From positions 1-64,000 of the forward strand of contig PDRA01000022.1 of NCBI GenBank assembly GCA_002747975.1: DNA of 64,000 nucleotides, read 5' to 3'. Position 1 is the stretch's first letter. Each line of letters opens with the position of its first letter. Source of the stretch: Candidatus Altimarinota bacterium. Its GTDB lineage: Bacteria; Patescibacteriota; Gracilibacteria; BD1-5; UBA2023. The position numbers and the translations under genes were made by a program. The notes under the pieces are model-generated. The model was not told where the DNA came from. It did no database searches and saw nothing but the letters and a program-made list of their open reading frames with translations. Positions 1-10,927 of the stretch are shown in pieces.

Positions 1-26
1 GGTATTTTCTTTTTCAAAAAAACTCT

Positions 27-101
27 TGGTAGCGCTACGGAGAATCGAACTCCGGTTTACAGGATGAAAACCTGTTGTCCTAACCACTAGACGATAGCGC
101 C
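27..101 (-). tRNA. tRNA-Glu (anticodon TTC)
   Basis: Cloverleaf read on the minus strand: acceptor GGCGCTA pairs with TAGCGCT (one G-U), the T-loop GTTCGAT is present, and the anticodon loop TTTTCAT gives TTC for Glu. The 3' CCA is encoded at 27-29. It is the last gene of a four-tRNA cluster on this strand. Confidence 0.95.
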
Positions 102-151
102 AAATATTTCAAGCGATCTAGTGAAATCGGAGTTTTTTTGAGAAGAACAGA

Positions 152-228
152 TGGTCGGAGACGCGAGACTCGAACTCGCAACCCCACGCTCCCAAAGCGT
201 GTGCGCTAGCCAATTGCGCCAGTCTCCG
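152..228 (-). tRNA. tRNA-Pro (anticodon TGG)
   Basis: Minus-strand cloverleaf: acceptor CGGAGAC pairs with GTCTCCG, the anticodon stem CACGC/GCGTG holds loop TTTGGGA (anticodon TGG, proline), and GTTCGAG forms the T-loop. The 3' CCA is encoded at 152-154. Confidence 0.95.
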
Positions 229-255
229 GTACGACCAAAATGTAAAAAAAGAAGA

Positions 256-332
256 TGGTGGGCATAGGTGGACTTGAACCACCGACCTCAACATTATCAG
301 TGTTGCGCTCTAACCAGCTGAGCTATACGCCC
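256..332 (-). tRNA. tRNA-Ile (anticodon GAT)
   Basis: Minus-strand cloverleaf: acceptor GGGCGTA pairs with TATGCCC, the anticodon stem CAACA/TGTTG holds loop CTGATAA (anticodon GAT, isoleucine), and GTTCAAG forms the T-loop. The 3' CCA is encoded at 256-258. Confidence 0.95.
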
Positions 333-412
333 TAGAACCAAAAAAGTAATAACTTTTTTCCATGCTTATTCGCAAATAAGATTTCCAAAAGTATATACAA
401 GGTCCGAAAGAA

Positions 413-488
413 TGGAGCGGGTGATGGGACTCGAACCCACAACAGTCTGCTTGGAAGGCAGAGGCTCTAGCCATTGAGCTACACCCGC
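413..488 (-). tRNA. tRNA-Gly (anticodon TCC)
   Basis: Minus-strand cloverleaf: acceptor GCGGGTG, anticodon stem TCTGC/GCAGA with loop CTTCCAA (anticodon TCC, reads GGA/GGG), and encoded CCA at 413-415. This is a normal glycine tRNA. It is not the TCA-anticodon tRNA-Gly that code-25 organisms need to read UGA; I saw no such tRNA in the window. Confidence 0.95.
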
Positions 489-583
489 ATCGAAAATGGA
501 AACTTGTCCTGAATTTTGGAAATCTTGAAAGCTCGTATATTGTATAAAAACTCTTGCTCTTGTCAAAACTTTTTTTGTAAATT

Positions 584-970
584 TTATTCTTCGTCCGATT
601 TTTTCGCTTTTTCTTGGTTGTTTTCTTGTATTGTTTGGCTCATTTGATGTCTAGGATGCGCGCTTTTGAAGTGAGATGTTTTTGTAAGTCTTTTGATCTG
701 TCTTGTATTTTTTTGGATGCTTGCATTCATCTTTTGGGTATTTTTATTGATATTTTCAAGCGTATCGAGAACTTCCAAGAGTATATTATTGGTATCGTGC
801 TGTGTACGAATGACGGTGTCAATACGGTAGAGCCATGCAAAAAATGTACGAAGTGAAGCAAAAAGAATGTACAAAACAAAAAGTCCTACGACGATAGCTC
901 CAGCGAGTATCCAAATACCATTTGCTGTATCGATATTTTGAATCGATTGTAACCAAGAGGAAAAGTCCAT
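584..970 (-). CDS. Small membrane-anchored coiled-coil protein, unknown function
   Basis: 128 residues. The start was put at the ATG at 970 (MDFSSW) rather than an upstream in-frame ATG, because it leaves a short N-terminus followed at once by one strong membrane segment (about residues 18-42, rich in I/V/L/G). The rest is polar, with a probable coiled coil (repeated I/L-x-N/K, residues 50-100) and a charged tail ending KKSDEE. Topology is probably one N-terminal anchor with a cytoplasmic helical tail. No family recognised. It ends in TAA and lies downstream of the divergently read deacetylase gene. Confidence 0.6.
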   Translation of the reverse strand: MDFSSWLQSIQNIDTANGIWILAGAIVVGLFVLYILFASLRTFFAWLYRIDTVIRTQHDTNNILLEVLDTLENINKNTQKMNASIQKNTRQIKRLTKTSHFKSAHPRHQMSQTIQENNQEKAKKSDEE

Positions 971-1102
971 AAAAATGCAATTTATAAAGTAAGTAGAGTA
1001 TACTGAAATTCCCTTTTTTTGCAAATAAATATTTTCAATATTTTCTCTTGATTTTTTTGTATTTAACCATACAATGGGACATGTAATTTATTTCATCAAA
1101 AC

Positions 1103-2596
1103 ATGCTTGCAAAATGGCGAATTTTTTCATTAATTCTGTTGACAGCTTTTTTTGCTGTATTTTTTGGTTTTTTTCAATCATATACTTCACAATCACTGGT
1201 ATTTTCATTTTCAGGGAACTCTATTTCTTCAGAAGCTTTGTGATATTCTGGTAAGAATCCGGCTTCAGGGTATAAAAAAAAGAGCTTTACAGGAGCTTTT
1301 ATGATACAATCTATCTCAAGTATTTCATGAGATGTATTTAATCCTAAGAAACCAAATAATTTCCAATCATATTTAGAATATCCAGAATTTATCTATATTT
1401 CTGATACACCAATACAAAATTTCTTGAAAGCACAGTATCGAAAGGCTCAGTCTGATTTAAAAAATGTAAAACGAGGAGAGTTTGGAAAATATCCAGAATT
1501 TAATGCTCGATTTGAAGGCTATTCGAATTCTCGCTACAAGAGTTTGATATATTTTCTCTCATACCATATTGATGGAGGTTTTCCGTATCAGAGAATGCAT
1601 ATGTTTCTAATAAATTCTTCTGGGGCATATGTATCACCGTATGATTTGGTTTCTATACCATCTCAGGTAGATTTTACCCAAGTGGTGCGACCCTACTTAC
1701 AAAAACAATCTCTTCATCTGTTTCCAGGAGATGAGTTTATTGATGGTATCAATCACTATATTTCTCATCCGATTTTTGCTTTTGATGGGGATGATATTAT
1801 ACTCTTTTTTGAAGCAGGAACGATTGCCCAGAGAGAAGATGGAAATATTTCCGTGCGTATTGCGTATGAGCATATGAAACCATTTATATCTCAAGACCCA
1901 AAAAGAGTGGGGCTTCTTAAGGAAATTCAATTCTGAAAAAATCAAAACATAGCATCACAATCAAGACTTTCAAAAGATTGAAAAAAATATGTAGCGCTTA
2001 CCTTTGATGATGGTCCAAATAATACTTCTACACTTAAACTGCTTCGTATTCTCGAAAAAAAGTGAGTGAAGGCGACATTTTTTGTCCTCGGAAAAAATGC
2101 CAATCAATATCCACAAGTTCTCAAAAAAATCCACGATGCTTGACATGAGATTGAGAGTCATACCTGGGATCATCCAAGTCTGACAAAACTCAGTAAGGAT
2201 GGCATCAAAGCCCAAATAGAGAGTACAGATAGAGTGATTGAAAGAGTGATCTGAAAAAAATCTCGTTTTGTTCGTCCTCCCTATGGAGCTTTTAATTCAA
2301 AAGTACAAGATGTTATAGGAAAGCCACTTCTTATGTGGTCGGTTGATCCAAAAGATTGGAAATACAGAAATATACAGCATAATATTTCATCGACAATGAA
2401 GCAGGTAAAAAATGGATCTATTATTCTCTATCACGATATTCATGATGTTTCAGTTCGTACTATACCAAGACTCATTGATGAGTTGCGTCTTCGCGGGTAT
2501 GAGTTTTTGACAGTAGAGCAATTATTTATGAGATATCAATCAAAAATTCCAGAGGGAAGTTTAGCATGTTATTCTGGAGATGTGTGTAAAAGATAG
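1103..2596 (+). CDS. Membrane-anchored polysaccharide deacetylase (NodB domain)
   Basis: 497 residues when TGA is read as Gly; under the standard code it breaks into fragments. An N-terminal signal/anchor (about 7-25) is followed by a mixed domain (about 100-280) resembling the region in front of the catalytic domain in PgdA-type enzymes. The C-terminal NodB domain has TFDDGP at 300-305 (catalytic base and metal Asp), the metal motif H353-x3-H357 (SHTWDH), RPPYG, and a late LYHDIHD histidine motif. All catalytic and metal residues are present. Family role: removal of N-acetyl groups from peptidoglycan or another surface glycan outside the cell. The substrate cannot be told from sequence; the nearby polysaccharide locus suits either. 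Confidence 0.88.
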
Positions 2597-2622
2597 TTTT
2601 ATTTTTCTCTCAAAAATTTATT

Positions 2623-4365
2623 TTACGCAATTATTATTTCTCGGACGATAACTTGCAGGTTTGATGTTTCTTTCCAGGTATTTTTTTGAAGTTCGACAAC
2701 AAGGTGGTATTGATTTTCGTTTTTGAGAATATCTTTGCAGTGTTCGGCATTCCACATGAGAAATACGATATTTGGATTTTCTTGAATATAAAATCGTATA
2801 TGATTTTTTTTGGCACCAATATAACTGTGATCTCTTAGGGTTACACCAGCTAGGAACCAGACTGGATGGGGATTTCCAATTCAAAATGGACGAAACCTTT
2901 GTATCGTGTCAAAACTTTCGAGATTGAGAAGCTCTATTGGAAGAATTCCTATAACCTCAAGACTTGGCTTGGGAAGATTATCCGTGTCATATTTTTGTGC
3001 AAATATGTTTTGAATGTGTTTTTTGAACTGAGGAAATTTTTCTGATTCGATACTCAGTCATGCCGCTTGTTTGTGTCCACCATATCGCAAGAAGAATTCT
3101 TTACTAGCATCGAGAAGATCGATCATACTACACCACTCTGGCGATCGACAACTTGCGACCATAACCTGTATTTCTTTTCATTCTTTGTTGGTTTCTTTGT
3201 GTTTTGCAAGGACAATGGCAGGCCGATTGTAGGTTTCGGTGAGCTTTCCAGCGACAAGTCCGATGAGTCCATGCGAAATTGTATCATCAACAAAAAACAG
3301 TATTCCATCATTTGGATCTGCGTTCATAAGAGCACTATCGCTGTATGATTTGACTTCTTCTTTTCGGCTATTGTTGAGTACTTCAATCGTTTCAAAAAAA
3401 CCATCACAGGTTTGCTCACTTGCTAAAAGCCATTGGAGTGCTGTCATGGGTGTATCCATTCGTCCACTGGCATTGATTCGTGGTCCGATTTGAAAACCAA
3501 TCAAATCAGCATTTCACTCGACATCATCACAATTTTCTATAAATTTTTTGAGTCCTGCTGACTGGCTTTGTTGCATTTGTCGCAGTCCAAGTTGTGTAAT
3601 AATGCGGTTTTCTCAAATAAGTGGCATGCAATCTGCGACTGTTCCTAGTGACGAAAAGTCCGCATACTTCATAAGAATGCTCTCTATTTTTTTCCTTTCT
3701 TCTTTTGTTGGTGTATTTGGGTCTTTTGCATATAAAAAAAGGAGAATAGCATATGCAAATTTGAAAGCAACGCCAGCCCCAGCAAGATATGGAAACGGAT
3801 ATGGATGTGGGACATCAATTCGTTTTGGATTGATAATTCCGATAACTTCTTTTGGAATTTTTTCTGGGACGGCGTGATGATCAGTTACAATCACATCAAT
3901 ACCCAAGCTCTTGGCATGTTGTATCGGTTCTATATCTTTCGTACCGCAGTCTACTGTGATGACGAGAGAGACATTTTTTTCTTTGAGTTCATCAAAAAAA
4001 TAGCTTTTGAGTCCGTAGCCATCTTTTTGTCTGTGAGGAAGTCGATACGAAACTTGCATACCAAGCTCATATTTCAAAAACCGAACCAGAAGCGCAGTAC
4101 TTGAAACTCCATCAACATCATAATCTCAAAATATGACAACCCGTTCATTATTTTTTTGCGCTTCCAAGACTCTCTTGGAACACACTTCGATATCTGGGAG
4201 AAGGAGGGGAGAGAGAAGATGAGAGAGATTTGGATCAAAAAATACCTCTTCTTTCTCTTTTCCAATTCGAGGTTTGAGAATATCAAAAATTGATGATATT
4301 GGTGTTGTGTCTGGAATATTGATAATATTTCCATCAAATGATGTGTATTGTTTTTTGACTTTCAT
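2623..4365 (-). CDS. recJ: Single-stranded-DNA-specific exonuclease RecJ
   Basis: 580 residues, the usual RecJ length. The DHH-family motifs appear in order: GDYDVDG (about 80-86, its first Gly a TGA codon), TVDCGT, VTDHHAVP, SSLGTVADCMPL, then the DHHA1 region with NASGRM and RYGGHKQAAG, then an OB-like C-terminal domain. RecJ degrades single-stranded DNA 5'-3' with Mn2+ in recombination and mismatch repair. Several TGA codons interrupt a standard translation, but frame and motif order are continuous, so this is not a pseudogene. It ends in TAA and is convergent with the deacetylase gene (26 bases between stops). Confidence 0.95.
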
Positions 4366-4506
4366 AGTTTTCTGATTATACTCATTGTTGTCAGTAAGTA
4401 AACTTTTTATTATAGATACATGTTTATTTTTGGCTGATTTTGGTGATTATAAGGCTCAAAACCGAGAACCATCAAAATTATTTCTATTTTTTAATCATAT
4501 TGTATT

Positions 4507-4827
4507 ATGAAAAAAATTATTGCCCTTGGTTGTGCGCTTGCACTTGCTTCACTCTCATCATGTGGTACGAATGTATCGCCAGAGGGTGTTTCTTCATCAA
4601 GCACAAATACTCCAAAAACAGAAACACCAAAATACGAAACCAACCAAAAAGAAACACCAGCAACAAAATTTTGTGTCAAAAATGGAGGAGAGGTTTCTTT
4701 TGAAACCAAAGAAAATGGTATGGAACTCGCTTTTTGTACTATTAATGGAGAAAAGAAAGATGCGTGGGCGTATATGAGCGAAGAGACAAGCGCAACTGGT
4801 GAAACAGAAACAGGAAGTATGCAATAA
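4507..4827 (+). CDS. DUF333-like small lipoprotein
   Basis: 106 residues. The signal peptide ends in a lipobox-like LASLSSC with the lipidation Cys at about 19. A low-complexity S/T/P/K/E linker (about 23-55) and a compact C-terminal domain with paired cysteines (FCVKNGG ... AFCTINGEK) then WAY follow; this pattern resembles the DUF333 'hemolysin-like' domain. It probably sits on the outer face of the membrane. Function is unknown in the family; the hemolysin label is historical. No TGA codon is used. A hairpin terminator follows directly. Confidence 0.65.
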   Translation: MKKIIALGCALALASLSSCGTNVSPEGVSSSSTNTPKTETPKYETNQKETPATKFCVKNGGEVSFETKENGMELAFCTINGEKKDAWAYMSEETSATGETETGSMQ

Positions 4828-4846
4828 AATTTATCTCTATAGAATT

Positions 4847-4884
4847 GGCAACTTGCATTTCGTTTTGTAAGTTGCCCGTTTTTC
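4847..4884 (+). terminator. Rho-independent terminator after the lipoprotein gene
   Basis: Inverted repeat GGCAACTT (4847-4854) / AAGTTGCC (4869-4876) followed by a T-rich run (4879-4883). It isolates the lipoprotein gene from the polysaccharide locus that starts at 4895. Confidence 0.75.
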
Positions 4885-4894
4885 TTGCGTTCTT

Positions 4895-6409
4895 ATGATT
4901 GATCAACACAATACACTCTCGGAAAAATTTTTAAAAAAAGGTTTTTGGCTCTACCTTTTTTCTTTTATTATTGCGCCGATTGGATATGTTATCAAGATAA
5001 TAGTTTCAGGTGATCTTTCAGTTTCTGAACTTGGTATTTTGTATGGAATTATTAGCCTTATCACTCTTGTTTCGGCTTTTAATGATTTTGGAATGACAGA
5101 GAGTATTAATTATTTTCTTCCAAAATTCATCATACAAAAACGATATGATAAAGTCAAAACAATTCTTACTTTTGCCCTTCTTACTCAGATCATAACTGGA
5201 GCAAGTATAGCACTTTTTTTCTTTTTTTGAGCAGATTTTATAGCAAATAATTATTTTAAAAGCGCAGAAGCAATAAATATACTCAAAATTTTTGCGTTTT
5301 ATTTTTTAGGAATTAATATCTTTCAAACTCTTTCTGTATTTTTTATGGCGGTACAAAATACCTTTGCTAACAAAATATCAGAATTTGTGAGAATGATATT
5401 TATATTTCTCTCAATTGCTTGAGTACATTTTTTTGGTGTTTGAACACTAGAAAATTATAGCTATTCTTGGCTTATTTGACTCTATATTTGAATTCTCTTT
5501 ATTATAAGTATATTTTATTGTAAATATTATAAAAAATATCTAAAAAGTGAGAAAATAATTTGGGAGAAATCGCTTTTTATGCAGGTATTTTCTTATGCCT
5601 TGATTGTACTGTTGTGAGCACAGGCAGGGACTTTGCTCAGTCAAATAGATATGCAGATGGTTATCTGGCTTCTGGGAACTAAAGATGCTTGATATTATAC
5701 GAATTACCTCTCTATCATTTCTATTCCTTTTATGTTGATCTGACCGATTTTTTTCCTGTTGTTTCCTGTCTTTTCTGAGCTTCATGGAAAATGAGAAATA
5801 CAAAAGATTTGCCTTACAAAGCAAATATTTATAAAAGTTTTCTTGGCTATAGGATTGATGTTTAATATATTTTTCTTTGTCTTTTGAGAGCAGATAGCGT
5901 TTATTCTTTTTGGGGAAAAATTTTTGTTTTCAGGACATATCTTGCAATACTCTATTTTATTCTTGGTTTTTAATTTCTTTTTACAGATAAATTTCAATCT
6001 TATGGCTGGAATCTGAAAAGTAAAAGAAAGAGTCAAGATTCTTTTGATTGCTATTGTTTTTAATGCAATCTTGAATGTACTTTTTATTCAATGGATTGGA
6101 GTTGTATGAGCGGCGCTTGCTACCGCTTTTGGCTGGATCTTGATTTTTGTCTTGAGTGAAGTTAAACTTTGAAAGGCATATAGGGTTCATTTTGACCTGT
6201 GAAGTTTTTTAAAAAATATAATTTTCTTAGGAATTGGAGCATTGGGATTTTATTATTTTGGAATAAGATTTTTTGAAAATTTAAATAGGTGGGAAAGCTT
6301 TGGGCTTTTGTTTTTATTTTCTTTGATTTGGTTTTGCTTTTTTGTCGGAATTAATTATACTCTTTTTAGAAATTTTATTTGGGAATTTAAGAAATTAAAA
6401 TGAAATTAG
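4895..6409 (+). CDS. Polysaccharide/lipid-linked glycan flippase (Wzx/MurJ-like, MOP superfamily)
   Basis: 504 residues with many TGA codons read as Gly. Hydrophobic throughout, roughly 12-14 membrane segments, opening with the PST/Wzx-style GFWLYLFSFIIAPIGYVIK and an early ELGILYGI segment typical of the family. Role: moving undecaprenyl-linked oligosaccharide across the membrane. It is the first gene of the polysaccharide locus. The reading ends AAA TGA AAT TAG. The TGA overlaps the ATG of the next gene (ATGA), which would have been a classic stop/start overlap under the standard code; here translation runs two codons further to TAG. Confidence 0.82.
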
Positions 6410-6906
6410 AACAACAATCATATCAAATACATGATAGATGAAAAATAGAAGTTGTATGACATACAGAGTTACTTTGAAACAGTAAGCAAATTATAAGACT
6501 AAGAGAAGCTTTTTATGAAAGAGCCTTTACGGTTTTGAAATCCCGAGATAAGGTCAGTCTTTATAATCATTATAATCCTATAAATATAGATTTGATAAGG
6601 GATTATAATGATTATAAAGAAAAAAATAATTGAGCTATGATTTCAAAAATAATCGGTTCCAATAGTCTGTGACCTATTATTGATGGGGAAAGCTTGAAGC
6701 AAGTAAAAGTAAATAAAATGCAAAATGTCGCTTTTGAAGATATACAAAATGAGGATCTCCAGAGATCTATTGCGTTTTGAGAAAAAGATTTGATATCTGT
6801 TAATAATTTATTAGAATGGTTAAGTAAAGAATTTTATGCTTGAAACTTAAGTAGAGAAGAAATAGAAGGTTATCAAAAATTATTTTTTAGACAAATAACA
6901 TTATAA
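6400..6906 (+). CDS. Unknown cytoplasmic protein linked to kdsB
   Basis: 168 residues, overlapping the flippase end by 10 bases and ending 3 bases before kdsB, so almost certainly cotranslated with both. Several in-frame TGA codons hide it from standard gene finding. Soluble, with charged helices in the C-terminal half and motifs such as YNHYNPIN and SLGPIIDGES. No family recognised. Its tight packing before the CMP-sugar synthetase suggests a role in making or using that sugar, but this is inference from position only. Confidence 0.7.
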
Positions 6907-6909
6907 AAT

Positions 6910-7665
6910 ATGGAAAATAAAATATTAATAGTATTACCTTGTAGACTTGGAAGTACAAGACTTCCTAAAAAGCATTTGATTGAACTTTCAAATAGAAAAA
7001 CAATTTTTGAAATGACTTATAAAGCTTGTATACAATCAAAAGCTGATAAAGTTATTATTGCAACTGATGATGAACAAATATTAAACAGAGCTAAAAAGTT
7101 TACAGATAATGTAGAAATGACTTCAAAAAAACATAAAACTTGAAGTGATAGAGTAGCAGAAGTCGCAGAAAAATATCCAGAATATGATATTGTTCTAAAT
7201 ATACAATGAGATGAACCTCTTGTTGATGTAAATACTATAAATGAAATTATTGATGGAATAATAGAGAGTGATGAAAACACTGTTATGTGCACAGCAAAAA
7301 CAAAATTTAAATCTCTTGAAGAAGTGAGAAAGCCTCACAATGTAAAGGTTTTAACCGACAAAAATAATATGGCTTTGTATTTTTCTAGAAGTATTATTCC
7401 TTTTGATAGAACAGCAAATATAGAAGAACTCAGTTTATCTTTAGATGATTATAGAAAACATTTATGACTCTATGCTTACAAAAGAGATTTTCTTTTAAAA
7501 TATGTAAAAATGGAACAAACTTTTGCAGAAAAAATGGAAAGTTTAGAGCAACTTAGAATTTTAGAAAATTGATATAAAATAAAGCTTATAGAAACGAATT
7601 TTGATAGTATTTGAATAGATACTAAAGAAGATTTAGAAAAATTAGAAAATATAATAAATCACTAA
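6910..7665 (+). CDS. kdsB: 3-deoxy-manno-octulosonate (CMP-Kdo) cytidylyltransferase family
   Basis: 251 residues, the usual KdsB length. The N-terminal nucleotide-binding signature is LPCRLGSTRLPKKHL, followed by NIQGDEP (the first Gly here a TGA codon), KVLTD, and SRSIIPF near the substrate pocket, all characteristic of KdsB rather than of NeuA. Reaction: CTP + Kdo to CMP-Kdo + PPi. Kdo is usually an LPS sugar, but also occurs in capsules. No kdsA/kdsD is seen here. A related ulosonic acid (for example an 8-amino Kdo) is an alternative substrate. Confidence 0.88.
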
Positions 7666-7668
7666 AAT

Positions 7669-8784
7669 ATGAATGTACAAAATGTTATAGTTTGAGCATG
7701 ATTATCTGGAATTGTGATTGCCCAAAGGCTTGCTAAAAAATGAGAGAAGGTCTTTATTATTGAAAAGAGAAATCATATTTGATGAAATTGTTATGATTAT
7801 TTTGATAAAAATGGTATTTTAATACATAAATATTGACCTCACATTTTTCATACAAACATGGAAGATGTTTGGGAGTATCTAAACACATTTACCAAATTTA
7901 CAAATTTTCAACATAAAGTGTTGGCCTGGGTTGACTCAAACCTTATTCCGGTACCTTTTAACTTTAACTCTATAGAAACATCTTTTGCGAAAGAACTTGC
8001 AAAAAAAATAGAAAATTCTCTTTTAGAATATTATGAGTATTGATCGAAAGTTTCTATATCTGAGTTAAGAAGAAAAGCACAAGAAACAAAAGATACAAAT
8101 TTACGGTTTGTTGCTGATTATATTTTTGAAAAAGTTTTTAAAAATTACACTGTAAAACAATGGGGAATAAATGCTGAAGATATAAATCCAAGCGTATTAA
8201 AAAGAGTTCCTGTGGTTATGAGCAGAGACAATAGATATTTCCCTCATCATAAGTATCAATGAATGCCTGAAGATTGATATACAAAAATGTTTGAAAAAAT
8301 GCTCAGCTGAAAGAATATACATGTAGTACTTAACACAGATTATGAAGATGTAATTCATGATATTAATTACAAAAGTTTGTATTTTACATGACCTATAGAT
8401 AGATTCTTTAATTATAAGTATTGAAAACTTGATTATAAAAAAACATTGTATCAATTAGAAGAGCATGAGAAGCAATCATATCAGGAAAATATCGTCATAA
8501 ATTATCCAAATGACTATGAGTATACCAGAATAACTGAATTTAAAAAATTTTATCCAAATTCTCCTACATTTGGTATAGATAAAACTGTTATATGTAAAGA
8601 AATTCCTGGAATAGGGAATATTGATGCATATCCAGTAGAAACAGATATAAATCTAGAGATACTTGAGAAGTATAAGGATGAGGCTCAAAAAATTAAAAAT
8701 GTACACTTTTTATGAAGACTTGCTAATTACAAATATATGGATATGGATCAAACAATAAAAAATGCTTTGGACTTTAAAATATAA
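7669..8784 (+). CDS. glf: UDP-galactopyranose mutase
   Basis: 371 residues, the family length. The N-terminal FAD fold is VIVGAGLSGIVIAQRL, its first two glycines written as TGA, then IEKRNHIGGNCYD. The family's GPHIFHT, YTVKQWG, RVPVVMSRDNRYF and FTGPIDRFF segments are all visible. Reaction: UDP-galactopyranose to UDP-galactofuranose, with reduced FAD. It points to galactofuranose in the surface glycan and would use UDP-Gal made by GalE (29449-30459). It starts 3 bases after the kdsB stop. Confidence 0.95.
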
Positions 8785-8789
8785 AAATT

Positions 8790-9923
8790 ATGACAAAAGT
8801 ACTTGTTTTACCTGAAGTAAATATACATTTTGAGTGAGGAGGATCTTATTCTGTTTCAAAAAATATGTTTTTGAGTGATAAGGAATCTGTTTTTAATTAT
8901 GTAGTTTTAGAAAATAACAAACATTCAAAATGAAATAGCCCCAAAAAATTTTTACCAGATTTTCTTATAAAAATCTTTTCCCAATTACACTTCTTTATTT
9001 TTATTTATCATCTAAGATTATTATATCATATGAGAAAAAATGTTGCAAAATATGATATTAATCGGTATAATTATATTATAAGCCATAATATATTGCAGAC
9101 ATTTGTTTTGATTTATTTTTTTGGTATAAAGAAAATTATTTATGTTCACCATCTTAATTGAACCTATTATAATGAATATTCACAAAGAAACTGAAAAAGT
9201 ATAATCTTTAAATTTTTTTGTAATTACGTTGAAAAATATATTTTTAAAAATATAAAAGATATATGATTTCCTTCTCATTGAGCAAGGGATAATTTTTGAA
9301 ATAAGCAATGACTGAAGGATAAAAAAATACACTACTTTTATAATGGAGTGGATTATGATTGTATACAAGATGCATCTAGAAAGTTAAAATATAGTTTTAT
9401 TACTGTTTTGGATTGTACAAAATTTAAATGACTTGATAGAATACCTATTTTCTTGCATTCTTTTAAGAAGCTTTGAATTCATTTTCACTGGACTTATATA
9501 TGAAATTGAGTTTTACTTGATAAAGTAAAAAAAGATATAGAGAAGTTACATTTGACAGAAAATACTACCCTAATTTCGCGTAGAGTTTCTAAGCAAGAAA
9601 TTTTAAAGTATTTTTCAGAAAACACGTTTTATTTATGATTTCATAGAACATCTATATTTGATTATGCTACACTCGAAGCTATGTCTCAATGATGTATTCC
9701 GATATTAACAAATGTATGATGAAATAAAGAAGTAATAAAAGACAATTGATTGCTTATTGATGAATCTCAACTCAATAAAGCACCTCGTTTATTTATTGAA
9801 TATGTAAATTCTAATAATTTATCCCAATTAAGACACAGTAATATACATATGGTTCGATCTCAGTTTAGTAATAAACAGTTTATTGAAAGATATTTAACTT
9901 TTATAAAAAATAATGTTGCATAA
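8790..9923 (+). CDS. Glycosyltransferase, GT4-like (GT-B fold)
   Basis: 377 residues. The N-terminus is typical GT-B (KVLVLPEVNIHFEGGGSYSV) with a glycine-rich acceptor loop partly written as TGA. The C-terminal half has the nucleotide-sugar region around FHRTSIFDYATLEAMSQ with the conserved Glu of the GT4 EX7E motif, followed by IPILTNVGGNKEVI. Rich in TGA codons, so invisible to standard translation. Sugar and acceptor are unknown. It follows glf by 5 bases and overlaps the next gene by 11. Confidence 0.75.
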
Positions 9924-10923
9924 AATATTTAAAGACTCAAATAAGCGGTATTGCTTTACTATAAATAACACTTTTCATATTCTCTATTTCTTATCAATTC
10001 TAAAAGAATATGATTTTAAAAACACTGTTTTTATAATTACGAATACTTATAATTTCTTTATACGCTGATGATATGATACGATTTTTGAAAAGAATGGTTG
10101 GAATTATATTATAATAGAATGAGAAGATTTCTTTAGAAAATTCCCTTACTCCATTCTTGATATTTATTCTTATAAAAGAGAAGTTAAAAAAAAACTACAA
10201 CATATAGAGTGATATCATTTAATTGTTTCGCAGGATTCTCTTATTTCAAATAATATTATTCTTAAATTTTTATCTTCAAATAATAACATTTTTCATTCTC
10301 TTATTGATACAACAGTATACTCTCTTATTACAGACTCTAAAAAGTCAATTCAATACTATTTATTTAAACTGTATTTAAGTGTTTTATGAATTAAAAGGTG
10401 AATAAAATCCTGAGAATATTTTGCATATAACTATATGATCTTTGCAAAAGATTTAGACACAAAAATTCTTCACAAACACTTAGATTTTCTCAAAAGTATT
10501 TTTTTAGAAAAACTAGAATCATTAAAAGCCATTACAACAAAAAAGAATGTGATATTTTTATCACAAAATATTATTGATGAATATAAAATTTCTCCTTCTT
10601 TATTTAGGAATAAACTCTTTGAAATAAGAAATGAATTTACTCATCGATGATATACCTTTTTTATAAAGCCGCATCCATTGGAAAATACATCTTATTATAA
10701 AGGCCAGTTTGATATTATTGACAAGACTATTCCTTCAGAATTATTGGATATTTACTTTTGAGATAAAGAGACAATTTATATCACTTTCTTTTCTACAGTG
10801 ATTCTCAATCTGCAATTTGGAAAAAAATATTTAATTGGAGATATTGGGTTTTGAGAGAATGAAAGATCAATTATTGATTTATTATATGAAAAATATAAAA
10901 TTCCATTTTTATTAATAAAGTAA
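9913..10923 (+). CDS. Putative sialyl/ulosonyl-type glycosyltransferase (GT-B)
   Basis: 336 residues with about ten TGA codons. The overall pattern (N-terminal HILYFLSIL region, later FAKDLDTK, then FIKPHPLENTSYY and a terminal FGKKYLIGDIGF...ERSIIDLLYEKYKIPF) recalls bacterial poly- or lipooligosaccharide sialyltransferases, whose C-terminal half carries an HP motif that binds CMP-sugar. This fits the CMP-sugar synthetase (kdsB) three genes upstream. The family call is tentative; a general capsule glycosyltransferase is the alternative. Confidence 0.5.
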
Positions 10924-10927
10924 ATAT

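Noticed and set aside
366-566. 66-residue ORF over tRNA-Gly
   Set aside because: It runs through the tRNA gene on the same strand and shows no protein features.
1103-2596. Broken, frameshifted deacetylase and many other 'pseudogenes' cut by TGA
   Set aside because: Frames stay constant across the TGAs, motifs continue in order, and the TGAs sit at glycine positions. Recoding explains all of them.
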